20,042 nt of DNA from Methanobrevibacter ruminantium (GCA_004553595.1 SFKZ01000024.1:1-20042); one strand, 5' to 3'; positions 1-6,305 are shown, counted from the stretch's first letter. Notes: generated by a model from the sequence alone, not told the origin. Numbers and translations: made by a program.

Positions 1-124
1 GAGCCTTATTTAAACCATCGAGTGGTAGGAGGACGAAACCAATCCACAGTATCTTAAAATAGCATAGTCGAACCTATAGAAAAGGTAAAGAAAGACTATG
101 ACTTTATATAATAGTAGGAGTACT
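1..124. other. Unassigned leader upstream of yhbY
   Basis: No gene could be assigned here. One plus-strand frame is open from the window edge to a TAA at 55-57 (18 codons). Another is open to a TAG at 58-60. Neither short tail resembles the usual C-terminus of ObgE, the gene often found upstream of yhbY, so I do not claim one. A 12-13 base direct repeat (ACTATGACTTTA) occurs at 96-107 and 123-134. The second copy contains the likely yhbY start codon and the first contains an in-frame decoy ATG at 98. Confidence 0.4.
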
Positions 125-421
125 ATGACTTTAACCAGTAAACAGAGAGCATATTTAATGAGTCTTGCATCAAATCTTGATGTTATAATGAATATCGGGA
201 AAGCAAGTCTTACAGACGAAATAATAAATGCTGTAGAAGAAACATTTAATACACATGAATTGATAAAAATTGGTGTATTAAAGAATTGTACGGATGACCC
301 TAGGGCAATAGCAGAAGCAATTGCTGAAAACACAGGTTCTACTGTTGTAAAAGTAATTGGCAAAAAGATAATTCTTTATAAAAAAGACAGAGATAATCAG
401 CAAATCATACTTCCAAGGTAA
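125..421 (+). CDS. yhbY: YhbY-type RNA-binding protein (CRM domain)
   Basis: Small single-domain CRM/YhbY protein of 98 residues that in characterised bacteria associates with pre-50S ribosomal particles. The family signature is clear: MTLTSKQRAYL at the N-terminus, then NIGKASLTDEII, a central HELIKIGVLKNC segment and the late VIGKKIILYK strand that closes the fold. I chose the ATG at 125 rather than the in-frame ATG at 98. Homologues begin at MTLTSKQR, and an AGGAG lies at 116-120, four bases before it. The stop is six bases before nadD, whose ribosome binding site overlaps the last yhbY codons, so the two are co-transcribed. The neighbourhood (yhbY-nadD-yqeK-rsfS) is classic for Firmicutes. 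Identification is secure; the exact ribosomal step is known from relatives only. Confidence 0.93.
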   Translation: MTLTSKQRAYLMSLASNLDVIMNIGKASLTDEIINAVEETFNTHELIKIGVLKNCTDDPRAIAEAIAENTGSTVVKVIGKKIILYKKDRDNQQIILPR

Positions 422-427
422 ATTTGT

Positions 428-1039
428 ATGAAAAAGATCGGTGTATTTGGCGGAACCTTTAATCCAATACATAATGGCCATATTTACCTTGCAAAAAGCG
501 CATATACGCTTTTAAATCTAGACAAGGTACTTGTAATACCTTCCGGTTTTTCTTATCAGAAATCGGGAGAAAATGTTTTGTCAAAGTATATTCGGGCTGA
601 TATGGTTAAGCTTGCAATTAAAGACTACCCATATCTTGAATATTCTGATATAGAAGTTAAAAAAGAAGGCAATTCATATACATACAGTACAATTCTTGAT
701 TTAAAAGAAGAATATTTAGATGCTTTACTGTATTTAATTATAGGTGCTGATACACTGTTTAATATTGAGAGCTGGAAAAACATAGAAACACTGTTATCAA
801 ACTGTATTCTTAGTGTAATGCAACGAGATGACCATAACAAATCAGAAGTCATCAAAATGTGTAATTATCTTAATGTTAAATATAATTCAAAAGCAGAAAT
901 AATCGATATCGAAAAGATTGATATTTCATCAACAAATATCAGAAATTCTATAAAAAACGGAAATTTTACAAATGATTGTAATGAACTTCCGCTGAATGTA
1001 TATAAGTACATCATTGATAACGCTTTGTATAAGGGGTAA
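428..1039 (+). CDS. nadD: Nicotinate-mononucleotide adenylyltransferase
   Basis: Cytoplasmic enzyme that transfers AMP from ATP to nicotinate mononucleotide, giving deamido-NAD in NAD biosynthesis. The 203-residue length is normal. The nucleotidyltransferase motif GGTFNPIHNGH is at residues 8-18, with the two histidines of the HxGH signature at 15 and 18. The family segment GADTLFNIESWKN is at 106-118, and the C-terminal SSTNIR motif that binds ATP phosphates is at 167-172. It follows yhbY by six bases and uses an AAGG from the end of that gene as ribosome binding site. The downstream gap of 53 bases to lspA holds no clear terminator, so the operon probably continues. All key motifs are present and nothing looks degraded. 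Confidence 0.97.
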   Translation: MKKIGVFGGTFNPIHNGHIYLAKSAYTLLNLDKVLVIPSGFSYQKSGENVLSKYIRADMVKLAIKDYPYLEYSDIEVKKEGNSYTYSTILDLKEEYLDALLYLIIGADTLFNIESWKNIETLLSNCILSVMQRDDHNKSEVIKMCNYLNVKYNSKAEIIDIEKIDISSTNIRNSIKNGNFTNDCNELPLNVYKYIIDNALYKG

Positions 1040-1092
1040 ATATTTAGTATTATTTAATTTTTATAAATAACATTAATCAGGCAGGAATCAGT

Positions 1093-1629
1093 ATGAATAA
1101 TTACAAAATCAAAAAAACATTATTTGCAATATTATCGATAACAGTACTTGTAATAATAGATCAACTTACTAAAATGTGGGCAGTTATAAGGTTAAAGGAT
1201 AGTGAACCGATTGTCCTCATTAAAAATACATTAGAGTTTTATTATCTTCCAAATGGAAATACAGGTGCTGCTTTTGGCATGCTTAAAGGCCACCAGATGT
1301 TATTTTTAATAATAGCCTTAATTATTTCAATGCTTCTTTTGTTTTTGATATATAATATGCCAAATGATAAGAAATTTACAATAATTAATGTTGTACTTAC
1401 ACTTATTATTGCAGGCGGAATCGGTAATATGATAGACAGAATAAGGCTTAATTATGTTGTTGATTTTATATATTTTTGTCTTATTGATTTCCCGATATTT
1501 AATGTTGCGGACATGTATGTTTCAATAGGTACAGCCGTACTTGTTATATTATTACTATTTTATTATAAGGAAAAAGATTTAGTACTTATTGAAGAAAATA
1601 TCAAAAGTATATTTAAAAAGAAGGTTTAA
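1093..1629 (+). CDS. lspA: Lipoprotein signal peptidase (signal peptidase II)
   Basis: Integral membrane aspartic protease that removes signal peptides from prolipoproteins after the cysteine is lipidated. The 178-residue protein has four hydrophobic segments (about residues 9-30, 68-88, 95-112 and 137-157). The conserved blocks are NTGAAFG (56-62), GGIGNMIDR (108-116), VVDF with catalytic Asp124, and FNVAD with catalytic Asp140. A GCAGGAA ribosome binding site precedes the ATG. It sits between nadD and yqeK and stops two bases before yqeK. That is an uncommon place for lspA, which is more often near rluD or pyrR. A natural substrate in this window is the lipoprotein carboxypeptidase at 11694-12674. 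The charged lysine-rich tail after the last helix is slightly long. Confidence 0.96.
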   Translation: MNNYKIKKTLFAILSITVLVIIDQLTKMWAVIRLKDSEPIVLIKNTLEFYYLPNGNTGAAFGMLKGHQMLFLIIALIISMLLLFLIYNMPNDKKFTIINVVLTLIIAGGIGNMIDRIRLNYVVDFIYFCLIDFPIFNVADMYVSIGTAVLVILLLFYYKEKDLVLIEENIKSIFKKKV

Positions 1630-1631
1630 AT

Positions 1632-2207
1632 ATGGACAATGATATTAAAGAAATAATCAGAATTCAGAACAGATTACAACGAAAGTTAAGTGATACAAGA
1701 TATGCACATACTGTTTCAGTATCACATACCTGTGCTTGTCTTGCAATGAAGTATGAATATGATGTTAATAAGGCGATTGTAGCTGGATTACTTCACGATT
1801 GCGCCAAATATATGGACGGTAAGGAAATGCTTGATAAAGCACAAAAAGCAGGTCTGTCAATAACTGACTATGAGCTAAATAAACCTGATTTGTTACATGC
1901 AAAACTTGGCAGCTACTATGCCAATAAAAAATATGATATAAATGATGAAGATATATTGTCAGCTATTAAGTGTCATACTACCGGTAAACCAAATATGAAT
2001 CTTCTTGAGAAAATTGTATATGTTTCAGATTATATTGAGCCATTACGCTATAAAATGCCAAGACTTGATGTGATTAGAAAGATTGCTTTTGAAGACATAG
2101 ATGAATGTCTAAAGCTAATATTAACAGACACATTAAATTATTTAAAAAGCTCAGGAATGATGATTGATAAGGCAACGATTGATACATATAATTATTATTG
2201 TAAATAA
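1632..2207 (+). CDS. yqeK: YqeK-type HD-domain diadenosine tetraphosphatase
   Basis: HD-superfamily metal-dependent hydrolase. YqeK relatives in Firmicutes cleave diadenosine tetraphosphate symmetrically to ADP, limiting this stress-linked nucleotide. Expected metal and active-site residues are visible: His26 (RYAHT), His55-Asp56 (LLHDCAKY), His89 (LLHAKLGSYYA), His115 (IKCHTTG) and Asp133 (VSDYIEP). The 191-residue length is typical. The ATG follows the lspA stop after two bases (TAAATATG), and an AAGAAGG at the end of lspA serves as ribosome binding site. Next to nadD and rsfS this is the standard family context, although nadD is normally its direct neighbour. Family assignment is firm; the substrate is inferred from the family. 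Confidence 0.94.
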   Translation: MDNDIKEIIRIQNRLQRKLSDTRYAHTVSVSHTCACLAMKYEYDVNKAIVAGLLHDCAKYMDGKEMLDKAQKAGLSITDYELNKPDLLHAKLGSYYANKKYDINDEDILSAIKCHTTGKPNMNLLEKIVYVSDYIEPLRYKMPRLDVIRKIAFEDIDECLKLILTDTLNYLKSSGMMIDKATIDTYNYYCK

Positions 2208-2224
2208 AGTGAAAGAGAGCATAT

Positions 2225-2584
2225 ATGGGTAAAATTAGCACAAAAGAAGACGCATTAAATATTGCAAAGGAAATAATAAAAGCACTTGATGAAAAGAAAG
2301 CTGAAGATATAAAAACACTTGATATAAGTAATGTATCTGTTATGGCAGATTATTTTATTATTGCAAGTGGTAATAACAGAAATCAGTTACAGGCCATTTG
2401 TGATAATGTGATTGAGAAATTACACAAAACCGGACATGATTTAAAACAGGTGGAAGGCTATGATACTGCAAATTGGATTCTTATGGATTACTCAGATGTA
2501 ATAGTTCATATTTTTGACAAGGAAAATCGATTGTTTTATGATCTTGAAAGAATATGGAGCGATGGAAAAGAAGTAATATTATAG
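2225..2584 (+). CDS. rsfS: Ribosomal silencing factor RsfS
   Basis: RsfS binds protein L14 on the large subunit and blocks 30S joining when nutrients are short. The 119-residue length and the motifs match: VMADYFIIASGNNRNQ, the KQVEGYD segment, the NWILMDYSDVIVHIFD strand and the terminal FYDLERIW helix. It is 17 bases after yqeK with a GAGAG ribosome binding site, and it is the last gene of the plus-strand operon. A strong terminator follows 15 bases after its stop. The reading is unambiguous. Confidence 0.96.
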   Translation: MGKISTKEDALNIAKEIIKALDEKKAEDIKTLDISNVSVMADYFIIASGNNRNQLQAICDNVIEKLHKTGHDLKQVEGYDTANWILMDYSDVIVHIFDKENRLFYDLERIWSDGKEVIL

Positions 2585-2598
2585 TATTTTAAGATTAA

Positions 2599-2636
2599 AA
2601 AGGAGAATTTTCTATACATATAGAAAATCCTCCTTT
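2599..2636. terminator. Bidirectional terminator between rsfS and lexA
   Basis: An 18-base-pair stem with one mismatch and a very short loop (CA at 2617-2618) lies between the converging rsfS and lexA genes. On the plus strand the 3' arm ends in CCTTT followed by ATTTATTT. On the minus strand the arm ends in a run of five T, then AATC. It therefore can serve both transcripts. Confidence 0.88.
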
Positions 2637-2662
2637 ATTTATTTGATTGTTAATATAATGAA

Positions 2663-3277
2663 TTACATCAGCCTGAATACACCGAATACTTTTCCAATAA
2701 TCTCACAATTCTCTACAATTATTGGTTCCATAGAGTCATTCTCAGGCTGTAAGCGAATATGTCCGGCCTCCTTATAAAATGTCTTAACTGTAGCAGAGTC
2801 GTCAATTAACGCAACAACAGTATCACCGTTTCTTACATTATTAGTCTTCTCGACAAAAATAATATCTCCGTCAAATATACCCGCATTAATCATACTCTCA
2901 CCCTTAACTTTAAGAATAAATGTATCAGCATTAGGTACATATTCAACAGGAAGAGGAAAGTAGCCTTCAATATTCTCGGTAGCAAGTATTGGCTGTCCTG
3001 CAGCAACACGTCCAATAACAGGAATACTCGTCATCTCTCTACGCATCATCTGAAAACTGTCATCACATATTTCTATTGTACGTGGTTTAGTAGGATCTCT
3101 TCTTATATAGCCGTTTTTCTCAAGAGTTTCAAGATGTGAATGAACACTTGAAGTAGAACTTAAATGAACAGCTTCGCAAATTTCACGAACAGCAGGCGGA
3201 TAACCCTTATTAAGTATAGATTCTTTAATATATTCAAGTATTTCCTGCTGCTTAGCTGAGATTTTACCTGTTGACAT
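2663..3277 (-). CDS. lexA: SOS repressor LexA
   Basis: Transcriptional repressor of the DNA-damage regulon; it self-cleaves when RecA filaments form. The N-terminal winged helix (residues 1-68) includes the recognition region LSSTSSVHSHLETLEKNGYI. The cleavage site Ala93-Gly94 sits in GRVAAGQP, the catalytic Ser128 in KGESM and Lys165 in SATVKTF. The product is 204 residues. The ORF can be extended five codons upstream, but I chose ATG 3277: a perfect GGAGGG (3285-3290) lies seven bases before it, and the extended start would fall on top of that site. The promoter just upstream contains LexA-box-like sites, so it is probably autoregulated. The divergent YneA-like gene mirrors Bacillus subtilis lexA-yneA. 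Confidence 0.97.
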   Translation of the reverse strand: MSTGKISAKQQEILEYIKESILNKGYPPAVREICEAVHLSSTSSVHSHLETLEKNGYIRRDPTKPRTIEICDDSFQMMRREMTSIPVIGRVAAGQPILATENIEGYFPLPVEYVPNADTFILKVKGESMINAGIFDGDIIFVEKTNNVRNGDTVVALIDDSATVKTFYKEAGHIRLQPENDSMEPIIVENCEIIGKVFGVFRLM

Positions 3278-3328
3278 AAATATTCCCTCCATAAAATGTA
3301 ATTACAATAATTACTATTATTTAGAACT

Positions 3329-3357
3329 ATTATAATACATATGTTCGAAAAAGGCAA
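3329..3357 (-). promoter_or_regulatory. Promoter of lexA
   Basis: On the minus strand, TTGCCT (3352-3357) and a perfect TATAAT (3329-3334) are separated by 17 bases. The spacer contains the left half (CGAAC) of a LexA-box-like sequence. The distance to the lexA start is about 50 bases, a normal short leader. Confidence 0.75.
3334..3347 (-). promoter_or_regulatory. Degenerate LexA box in the lexA promoter spacer
   Basis: Read on the minus strand it is CGAACATATGTATT. The left half is perfect and the right half matches GTTCG at only two of five positions. It lies between the -35 and -10 of lexA, where repressor binding would block polymerase. It is a weaker candidate than the boxes at 3368 and 3399. 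Confidence 0.5.
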
Positions 3358-3367
3358 ACATATATTC

Positions 3368-3381
3368 CGAAAATTTGTTCG
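3368..3381. promoter_or_regulatory. LexA (SOS) box, one mismatch
   Basis: The plus-strand sequence CGAAAATTTGTTCG matches the Gram-positive pattern CGAAC-N4-GTTCG at nine of ten fixed positions. It lies between the two divergent promoters, just upstream of the lexA -35 and nine bases before the -35 of the LysM gene. Confidence 0.75.
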
Positions 3382-3389
3382 AAAAAGTG

Positions 3390-3418
3390 TTGACAAGTCG
3401 AACTATTGTTCGTATAAT
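3390..3418 (+). promoter_or_regulatory. Consensus promoter of the YneA-like gene
   Basis: A perfect TTGACA (3390-3395), a 17-base spacer and a perfect TATAAT (3413-3418). Such an ideal promoter needs tight repression, and the spacer contains a perfect LexA box. The expected transcription start is near 3425, leaving a leader of about 57 bases. Confidence 0.92.
3399..3412. promoter_or_regulatory. Perfect LexA (SOS) box
   Basis: CGAACTATTGTTCG is a perfect inverted repeat of CGAAC around a four-base centre, matching the Bacillus-type SOS box. It fills most of the spacer of the YneA-like promoter and abuts its -10. Repression by LexA is therefore expected. Confidence 0.93.
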
Positions 3419-3426
3419 GACATTAT

Positions 3427-3440
3427 CAAACAAATGTTCG
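3427..3440. promoter_or_regulatory. LexA (SOS) box in the initial transcribed region, one mismatch
   Basis: CAAACAAATGTTCG matches CGAAC-N4-GTTCG at nine of ten fixed positions. It begins nine bases after the -10 of the YneA-like promoter. Its start is 28 bases from the start of the perfect box at 3399, which is itself 31 bases from the box at 3368. The spacing is near three helical turns in each case. Confidence 0.75.
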
Positions 3441-3481
3441 TTTGGTGTTTAGGGGAACACTTACTTTTGGGAGTATTTAAT

Positions 3482-3904
3482 ATGAAGAATAACTATTACA
3501 GGGAATATAACAGAAGACAGCAGTATTATAATAGAACAGTAGTCGTTTACAAGGAACGCTTATTAATTTCAATAATATGTATAACTGTTTTTTTGTTTTC
3601 ATTATTACTATTTAATCATAAAACAGAAGCCGCTAATTTTTCTGCCAACAGCAATGCGGTTAAGATGTATAAGTCAATTACAGTTTTTTCAGGAGATACT
3701 CTTGAATCTATTGCTGATGAATATATGAGTAATGAATATTCCTCAGTTAATAAGTATATTAATGAAGTTTTATCAATTAATGGGATGAACAGTGATACAA
3801 AGCTTGTTGTCGGTAATAAGATTGTCATTCCATACTATATTAATAAGAATGATAGTAATAATATGTCAGCTAATCCTGTAATTGAAATATCGGTTAATAA
3901 ATAG
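3482..3904 (+). CDS. YneA-like SOS-induced LysM membrane protein
   Basis: A 140-residue protein with a basic, Tyr/Arg/Asn-rich cytoplasmic N-terminus (1-25), one membrane segment (about 26-45) and an outside LysM-type domain (about 60-115: ITVFSGDTLESIADEY, then a final VVGNKIVIPYY). This is the architecture of YneA, the Bacillus subtilis cell-division inhibitor made during SOS. Like yneA it is divergent from lexA and under a LexA-boxed promoter. An in-frame ATG at 3341 would extend it, but that extension runs through the promoters and boxes. The ATG at 3482 has a GGGAG at 3469-3473. An AxA-like site (TEAANF) follows the membrane segment, so the domain could also be released. Function is inferred from architecture and context, not from strong sequence identity. 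Confidence 0.82.
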   Translation: MKNNYYREYNRRQQYYNRTVVVYKERLLISIICITVFLFSLLLFNHKTEAANFSANSNAVKMYKSITVFSGDTLESIADEYMSNEYSSVNKYINEVLSINGMNSDTKLVVGNKIVIPYYINKNDSNNMSANPVIEISVNK

Positions 3905-3943
3905 TATTTCACTATTTGTTTTTATACTCATTTATTTTATTCA

Positions 3944-3986
3944 GCGCCCGGTTTTGCCATTACGGCATTCCTTCAGAACCGGGCGC
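3944..3986. terminator. GC-rich two-tier hairpin between convergent genes
   Basis: A perfect ten-base-pair outer stem (GCGCCCGGTT, 3944-3953, with 3977-3986) encloses a smaller TGCC/GGCA stem (3955-3958 with 3964-3967) and an unpaired nine-base tract. It lies between the ends of the YneA-like and recombinase genes, where a bidirectional terminator is expected. The T tracts on both sides are poor (CCCCTTTATTT on plus; CTGAATAAAATAAAT on minus). It is far more GC-rich than its surroundings, so it could also be a dispersed repeat. Confidence 0.6.
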
Positions 3987-3992
3987 ACCCCT

Positions 3993-5057
3993 TTATTTAT
4001 TGTCACGTAATTTAACAACGGTTGCTGCATAGCGCTTTCTTTCCTCATTTTGGGCCGCATAATGCTTTTTAGTAGTATTTACGTCCTTATGTCCTAAAAC
4101 GTCTGCTACGAGGTAAATATCGCCTGTTTCCTGGTATAGAGTAGTACCATAAGTACTTCTTAATTTATGAGGTGTTATTTTTTTTAAGCTGGTTACTGTT
4201 TTGGCATATTTTTTTACTAATAGTTCAACGCTTCTTACACTTATCCGTTTATTTTGTAATGAAAGGAATAGAGCATTTTCATGTCCTGATTCAGGCATTA
4301 TATGTTCTCGTTCATTCATATAATCTGTAAGTGCTTTATGTACTTCTTCACCGAAATATACAATATCTTCATATCCGCCTTTACGCTTAATTAATATACC
4401 ATTATTCTTAAAATCAATATTATTTTTATCAAGACCAACACATTCAGAAACTCGTATTCCGGTACCAAGCAGAAGAGTAATGATTGCAAGGTCACGAACC
4501 TTTGTTTTATTCTGGTATTCGAGTTGTTTTTTTGTTAATCCCTCGCCATTTTCAATATTATTTAGTAAATCTTTAACTTCGTCAGGATCCAGTCTTATTA
4601 TTTCCTTCTTATGAAGCTTTGGAAAATCAACAAGTGCAGCAGGATTTTTTGAAATTAATTCCATTTTATAGAAATAGTTATACATTGAACGAAGAGATGC
4701 GAGTTTTCTTTGTTTTCCTCGTTCATCATTAGTCTGTATATCTCCTTCTTCGTTTTCATAATAGGAGAGATAGTCCATATATTCAACAATATCCTGAGCA
4801 GTTATTTCTTCTAATATTTCTATATTGAATTCATTGATCTTTTTATTTTTATATTGAGGATTATTTGCTTTTATAAATTCGAAAAATATTCTTAAATCGT
4901 AAGCATATGCAAGTCTTGTTCTTGTAGAAGTTGTATCCTTAATTCCAAGAAAAAAATCTCTTAAGAATTTAGGAAGAGTATTCTGCATTTGCCTTAGCTT
5001 AAGCGTATTAATATTATTTACCTGGTCATGATATGTATTTTTATTAAATTCTGCCAT
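3993..5057 (-). CDS. Tyrosine recombinase, XerC/D-like
   Basis: Site-specific recombinase of 354 residues. The SAM-like core-binding domain spans about residues 28-145 and the catalytic domain about 155-345. The complete catalytic set is visible: Arg202 (GTGIRVSE), Lys226 (RKGG), His297 and Arg300 (PHKLR), His323 (LGHK) and nucleophile Tyr333 (KKHYA). The start has an excellent AGAGGTGAT just upstream. It is somewhat longer than a standard XerC, with extra residues at the N-terminus (1-27) and around 68-112. No mobile-element partner (excisionase, repressor, structural genes) lies nearby; the neighbours are lexA and aroB. A chromosomal role in dimer resolution or another inversion is plausible, but its substrate site is not visible here. 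It has its own promoter and a leader hairpin. Confidence 0.9.
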   Translation of the reverse strand: MAEFNKNTYHDQVNNINTLKLRQMQNTLPKFLRDFFLGIKDTTSTRTRLAYAYDLRIFFEFIKANNPQYKNKKINEFNIEILEEITAQDIVEYMDYLSYYENEEGDIQTNDERGKQRKLASLRSMYNYFYKMELISKNPAALVDFPKLHKKEIIRLDPDEVKDLLNNIENGEGLTKKQLEYQNKTKVRDLAIITLLLGTGIRVSECVGLDKNNIDFKNNGILIKRKGGYEDIVYFGEEVHKALTDYMNEREHIMPESGHENALFLSLQNKRISVRSVELLVKKYAKTVTSLKKITPHKLRSTYGTTLYQETGDIYLVADVLGHKDVNTTKKHYAAQNEERKRYAATVVKLRDNK

Positions 5058-5075
5058 ATAATCACCTCTATGTAA

Positions 5076-5105
5076 CTATTCGCGAAAGACAACTTTAACG
5101 AATAG
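5076..5105 (-). promoter_or_regulatory. Inverted repeat at the transcription start of the recombinase gene
   Basis: Seven-base arms CTATTCG (5076-5082) and CGAATAG (5099-5105) enclose a second four-base stem (AAAG/CTTT) and a four-base loop. The repeat begins directly after the -10, so it covers the expected transcription start. It could be an operator or an RNA hairpin at the 5' end. Confidence 0.6.
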
Positions 5106-5135
5106 ATTATACCAAAAAATAAAGCCCTAAGTCAA
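5106..5135 (-). promoter_or_regulatory. Promoter of the recombinase gene
   Basis: On the minus strand, TTGACT (5130-5135) and a perfect TATAAT (5106-5111) are separated by 18 bases. The -35 overlaps the 3' arm and loop of the aroB terminator. No LexA box is present, so this gene is probably not a direct SOS target. Confidence 0.75.
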
Positions 5136-5157
5136 TTATATTTACTTAAGGCCTTAT
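5114..5157 (-). terminator. Terminator of aroB
   Basis: Immediately after the aroB stop, a 14-base-pair stem (5119-5132 with 5144-5157, two G-U wobbles) closes an 11-base loop and is followed by a run of six T on the minus strand (plus-strand A at 5114-5119). It is a good intrinsic terminator that shares DNA with the next promoter. Confidence 0.8.
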
Positions 5158-5162
5158 AAAAA

Positions 5163-6263
5163 TTAATCCCACTCAACAATTAATTCATTAATTGCATTCT
5201 TGATTTCTTCATCTTTTACATCTTTTACAATTACAGCTTTACCAATTTTTTTAAGCAGTATAAATTTGATAAATCCATTTTCTGCTTTTTTATCCGACTT
5301 GGTAAGTCTGATTATTTCATCCGCATCAATTTCATCAACTGATATAGGTAAATTAAAAGGAACAAACATATCTCTGATTTCATAGAAGTCTTCCATAGAA
5401 ATCATTTCACGTTTATAAGAAATGAAAGCTGCAACAATTGTACCTAATGCAACACATTCACCATGAGTTTTTGTAAAATTCATATATTTTTCAATTGCAT
5501 GGCCAACTGTATGTCCTAAATTAAGTAATGCACGGTCACCTTGTTCAAATGGATCCTTTTCAACAATAAATTTCTTAATTTCGATGCTTTTCCTAATCAT
5601 ATTGGTAAGGATTTCTTCGTTTTTATCGTTAATTTCAAGAAAATTATTGATTGTCCATTCATAAAAATTAGCATCTTTAAGTAAACCTGCTTTAAGAACC
5701 TCAGCCATACCTGATGCAAATTGCAAATAACTTAATGTTTTAAGTACAGATATATTTATGTAAACCAATCGAGGCATCTTAAATGCACCAATCATATTTT
5801 TGTATTGTTTATAATCTACGCCTGTTTTACCACCTATACTTGAATCAACCATCGATAAAAGTGTCGTTGGAACCTGAATAAAATCAATTCCACGCATATA
5901 AGTGGCAGCTATATATCCGGTCATATCACCTGTAACGCCACCGCCGAGTGCAATTAAGACATCTTTTCTATTAAAATGATGATCAATTAATCCTTCATAT
6001 GCTTCATTTATTACATCAAGATTTTTAGACTCCTCTCCTGCCTCAAATGTAAAGTCATGAACCTTAGAAAATACATCTGAAACAGCGGATTTTAGCTGTT
6101 CTAAATACAGCGGAGCAACATTACTGTCAGTTATAATACAGACTTTTACTTTTTCAGGATATAATTCCTTTAATTTATTTGCTAAATTAACATATGAATT
6201 ATCTAAAATAATATTATATGACTTATTATTATCTGTTTTTGTTAATACATTTATTTCTTCCAT
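5163..6263 (-). CDS. aroB: 3-dehydroquinate synthase
   Basis: Second enzyme of the shikimate pathway; it converts DAHP to 3-dehydroquinate using NAD and a divalent metal. At 366 residues it is normal length. Visible motifs: the dinucleotide loop GGGVTGD (107-113), the substrate segment VPTTLLSMVDSSIGGKTGVD (131-150), metal ligands Glu188 (GMAEVLKAG), His251 (LNLGHTVGHAIE) and His267 (THGECVALG), and Lys146 in GGKTG. The ATG has an AAGGTG about ten bases upstream. No other shikimate gene is adjacent, so it stands alone in this window, 42 bases downstream of the AI-2E-family gene. A clear terminator follows its stop. The metal ligands and loops are all intact. Confidence 0.97.
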   Translation of the reverse strand: MEEINVLTKTDNNKSYNIILDNSYVNLANKLKELYPEKVKVCIITDSNVAPLYLEQLKSAVSDVFSKVHDFTFEAGEESKNLDVINEAYEGLIDHHFNRKDVLIALGGGVTGDMTGYIAATYMRGIDFIQVPTTLLSMVDSSIGGKTGVDYKQYKNMIGAFKMPRLVYINISVLKTLSYLQFASGMAEVLKAGLLKDANFYEWTINNFLEINDKNEEILTNMIRKSIEIKKFIVEKDPFEQGDRALLNLGHTVGHAIEKYMNFTKTHGECVALGTIVAAFISYKREMISMEDFYEIRDMFVPFNLPISVDEIDADEIIRLTKSDKKAENGFIKFILLKKIGKAVIVKDVKDEEIKNAINELIVEWD

Positions 6264-6305
6264 TTTGAAATTACACCTTAACTTTCTGATTATTTATATA
6301 TTTCA

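Noticed and set aside
1..60. C-terminus of ObgE at the left edge
   Set aside because: Neither open frame shows the typical acidic-aromatic ObgE ending, so the fragment cannot be assigned.
3278..3292. Five-codon N-terminal extension of LexA
   Set aside because: The extension covers the GGAGGG ribosome binding site of the ATG at 3277, and LexA homologues begin close to that ATG.
3341..3481. N-terminal extension of the LysM protein from the ATG at 3341
   Set aside because: It would translate through both promoters and the LexA boxes, lies upstream of the expected transcription start, has no ribosome binding site, and gives an N-terminus unlike a membrane protein. ATG 3482 has GGGAG at proper spacing.
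3944..3986. Phage attachment site next to the tyrosine recombinase
   Set aside because: There is no second copy in the window and no phage or element genes. The position between converging gene ends fits a terminator better. Kept only as an alternative.
3993..6263. A genomic island carrying the recombinase and aroB
   Set aside because: Base composition matches the surroundings, both genes have normal local signals, and no mobility partner or flanking repeat is visible.
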